Assembly (NCBI GenBank): GCA_009379925.1
Contig: WHSU01000001.1
Coordinates: forward strand, 186,001 to 250,000
Direction of reading: 5' to 3'
Source: Dehalococcoidia bacterium
GTDB lineage: Bacteria; Chloroflexota; Dehalococcoidia; UBA2979
DNA length: 64,000 nt
Shown: piece by piece, positions 62,828 through 64,000 of the stretch
Position numbering within the stretch: position 1 is the first letter of the stretch
How the letters are laid out: each line of letters begins with the position of its first letter
Notes under the pieces: model-generated
Seen by the model: the letters and a program-made list of their open reading frames with translations, nothing else
What the model was told of the DNA's origin: nothing
The model's database searches: none
Made by a program: the position numbers and the translations under genes

Positions 62828-63490
62828 TCAGCCAAGGGCTGGCCCGTCCCATCGGTCCAGCGCGGCGACCTGGACCAGCGGCTTGCGCTGCGCGGGGCCG
62901 AACCGCCCGCGTGGGTATCCCAGCGGCACGCAGTACACCACCTGTGCCGAGTCGGGAATCCCAAGGAGCGCGTGTACCCGCTCCTCGACGCTCGGGTGCA
63001 GCGTGGTGATGGTGCCACCGACGCCGAGCGCCCGCCCGGCAAGCAAGAGGTTCTGCGCGGCCGGGATCACGGAGGTCATCGCGCCCTCGCCTCGGGCGGT
63101 GGCGCAGATCAGGACGATCGCGGGGGCGTCGCCGATCTCGTCAGCGAGCCGCATCGCGGACTGCATCGAGTAGCGGCCGGCCTCCGGAAAGTCCTCCGGG
63201 CCGTGGATGCCGGCGTCGTGCCGCTTCGCCCACCACGCCTCGCGGTAGAGTTCCGCGAACGGGCGTCGCACGCCCTCGTCCAGCAACACGATGAAGCGCC
63301 ACGGCTGTGCGTTGCCGCCGCTGGGCGCACGCGTCGCTGCCACGAGCATGTCGCGCAGGTCGTCGGCGGGGATGGGGTCAGGCCGGACCCGCCGGATCGC
63401 GCGCTGCGTGAACATCGCCTCGCCGAGCGGCATCGATAGCCGGGCCGCCACCCGTCCGTGCGCGGGGTCCGTCGTCTGCTCGGTCGTCAT
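62828..63490 (-). CDS. Nitroreductase-family flavoprotein
   Basis: 220 residues: FTQRAIRRVRPDPIPADDL, APSGGNAQPWRFIVLLDEG, SVIPAAQNLLLAGRALGVGGTITTLH and the C-terminal GYPRGRFGPAQRKPLVQVA fit the nitroreductase/FMN reductase group. ATG 63490 with a GAGGGGG site upstream. Upstream of, and on the same strand as, the ppx gene, but 229 nt apart. It probably reduces quinones or nitroaromatics; natural substrate unknown. Confidence 0.86.
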   Translation of the reverse strand: MTTEQTTDPAHGRVAARLSMPLGEAMFTQRAIRRVRPDPIPADDLRDMLVAATRAPSGGNAQPWRFIVLLDEGVRRPFAELYREAWWAKRHDAGIHGPEDFPEAGRYSMQSAMRLADEIGDAPAIVLICATARGEGAMTSVIPAAQNLLLAGRALGVGGTITTLHPSVEERVHALLGIPDSAQVVYCVPLGYPRGRFGPAQRKPLVQVAALDRWDGPALG

Positions 63491-63556
63491 CCCTGCCCCC
63501 TCGCGTGCCGTCTTCGGCGAGGCGCTATAGTCGCCGGGTCCGAGAGGAGTTGTCCA

Positions 63557-64000
63557 TTGGCCCGTCTGCCGTACCTGAACAAAGAAGACCTGCCGGAGGA
63601 GCACCAGCGCCTGCTGGAGCGGCCCGCCAACCTGTTCCGGGCGCTGGTGAACAGTCCGGACGCGTTCCGCAACTTCTCCCGCCTGGGCGGGTGGATCCGC
63701 AACGGCAGCACCCTGGACCCCAGGCTGCGTGAAATGGCGATCCTCCAGGTGGGCTACCTCACCCGCAACGCGTATGAGTACACCCACCACATCAAGATCG
63801 GCCACGACTTCGGTGTGAGTAACGAGGACGTCCGCGCCATCGCGCGCGAGACCGCCGGCGAGACCACCGACCTGGCCGACCTCGACCGCGCGGTGCTGCG
63901 CCTGGCGCGCGAGATGACCACCCACATGGAGGGCTCGGCGGAGGCGTTCGAGGCGGTCCACGACGAGCTCGGAGACGAGCACATGGTGGACGTGATCATG
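63557..64000 (+). CDS. Carboxymuconolactone decarboxylase (AhpD-like) family protein, 3' end outside window
   Basis: At least 148 residues, running off the right edge. The N-terminus (LPYLNKEDLPEEHQRLLERPANLFRAL) and LREMAILQVGYLTRNAYEYTHHIKIGHDFGVSNEDVRAI match the CMD family. The AhpD Cys-x-x-Cys is not present; the segment NAYEYTHH takes its place, as in decarboxylase-like members. TTG start with GAGAGGAG and TATAGT (63526-63531) upstream. Either a decarboxylase or a peroxidase-like protein of unknown role. Confidence 0.8.
   Translation, partial: MARLPYLNKEDLPEEHQRLLERPANLFRALVNSPDAFRNFSRLGGWIRNGSTLDPRLREMAILQVGYLTRNAYEYTHHIKIGHDFGVSNEDVRAIARETAGETTDLADLDRAVLRLAREMTTHMEGSAEAFEAVHDELGDEHMVDVIM

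Overview
This is a 64 kb piece of a GC-rich (roughly 68-70%) bacterial chromosome with tightly packed genes on both strands. No rRNA, tRNA, phage, IS element or CRISPR array was seen. Acyl-CoA/MaoC/class III CoA-transferase catabolism, proteins that join a LuxR-type HTH to a transmembrane segment and an extracellular beta-propeller, DUF6458, a CYTH-CHAD protein and frequent GTG/TTG starts suggest Chloroflexota, perhaps a Dehalococcoidia-like lineage. This is an inference; a GC-rich actinobacterium is the main alternative. The region reads as ordinary chromosome with dispersed short repeats rather than a mobile island. Layout: 1-9 kb holds the end of an Lhr-type helicase, small enzymes, a frameshifted nitrilase, a UPF0316 protein, a LysE exporter, a pair of MaoC hydratases, a decayed HTH-Kelch gene and a methyltransferase. 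9-17 kb is acyl-CoA metabolism (a double class III CoA-transferase, a methylmalonyl-CoA-epimerase-like protein, an acyl-CoA dehydrogenase and MaoC) with an MFS pump, a serine hydrolase and a stand-alone REC protein. 17-20.7 kb is a copper operon (Cys-rich HMA chaperone, CsoR, CopA) behind a CsoR-like operator. 20.9-33 kb holds two MFS carriers (one frameshifted), hydrolases, an Eis-like acetyltransferase, an ArsR-type regulator with a small membrane partner, a methyltransferase, a phosphotransferase, an acyl-CoA-dehydrogenase-like protein and a nitroreductase. 32.8-34.3 kb has an iron-binding lipoprotein behind a DtxR/IdeR-like box, and an unlisted 37-residue membrane protein. 34.5-41.9 kb holds LhgO, a nucleotidyltransferase, an intact HTH-TM-propeller protein, an acyl-CoA synthetase, citrate synthase and an antitoxin left beside a toxin remnant. 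41.9-45.3 kb has an SRPBCC-ArsR operon with two clear operators, a transglutaminase-like protein, a serine hydrolase and a small Cys-rich protein. 45.5-51.5 kb is surface and signalling: a PKD/BACON surface protein, a REC protein, a PAS histidine kinase and an OmpR-type regulator. 51.7-57.3 kb holds a dehydrogenase, an MBL hydrolase, a CvpA-CAP fusion and a LuxR-type regulator. 57.4-62.6 kb is the most interesting locus: CYTH-CHAD and SixA-like genes converge, 5 nt apart, on an overlapping Ppx/GppA and two thymidylate-kinase-like genes. A nitroreductase and the start of a carboxymuconolactone-decarboxylase-family gene close the window. Three genes carry frameshifts and one of them also an in-frame stop. 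Either some genes are decaying or the assembly has residual indels, and these must be separated before biology is read into them. Several genes show a -10-like hexamer 6-10 nt before the start codon and no ribosome binding site, which suggests leaderless mRNAs.
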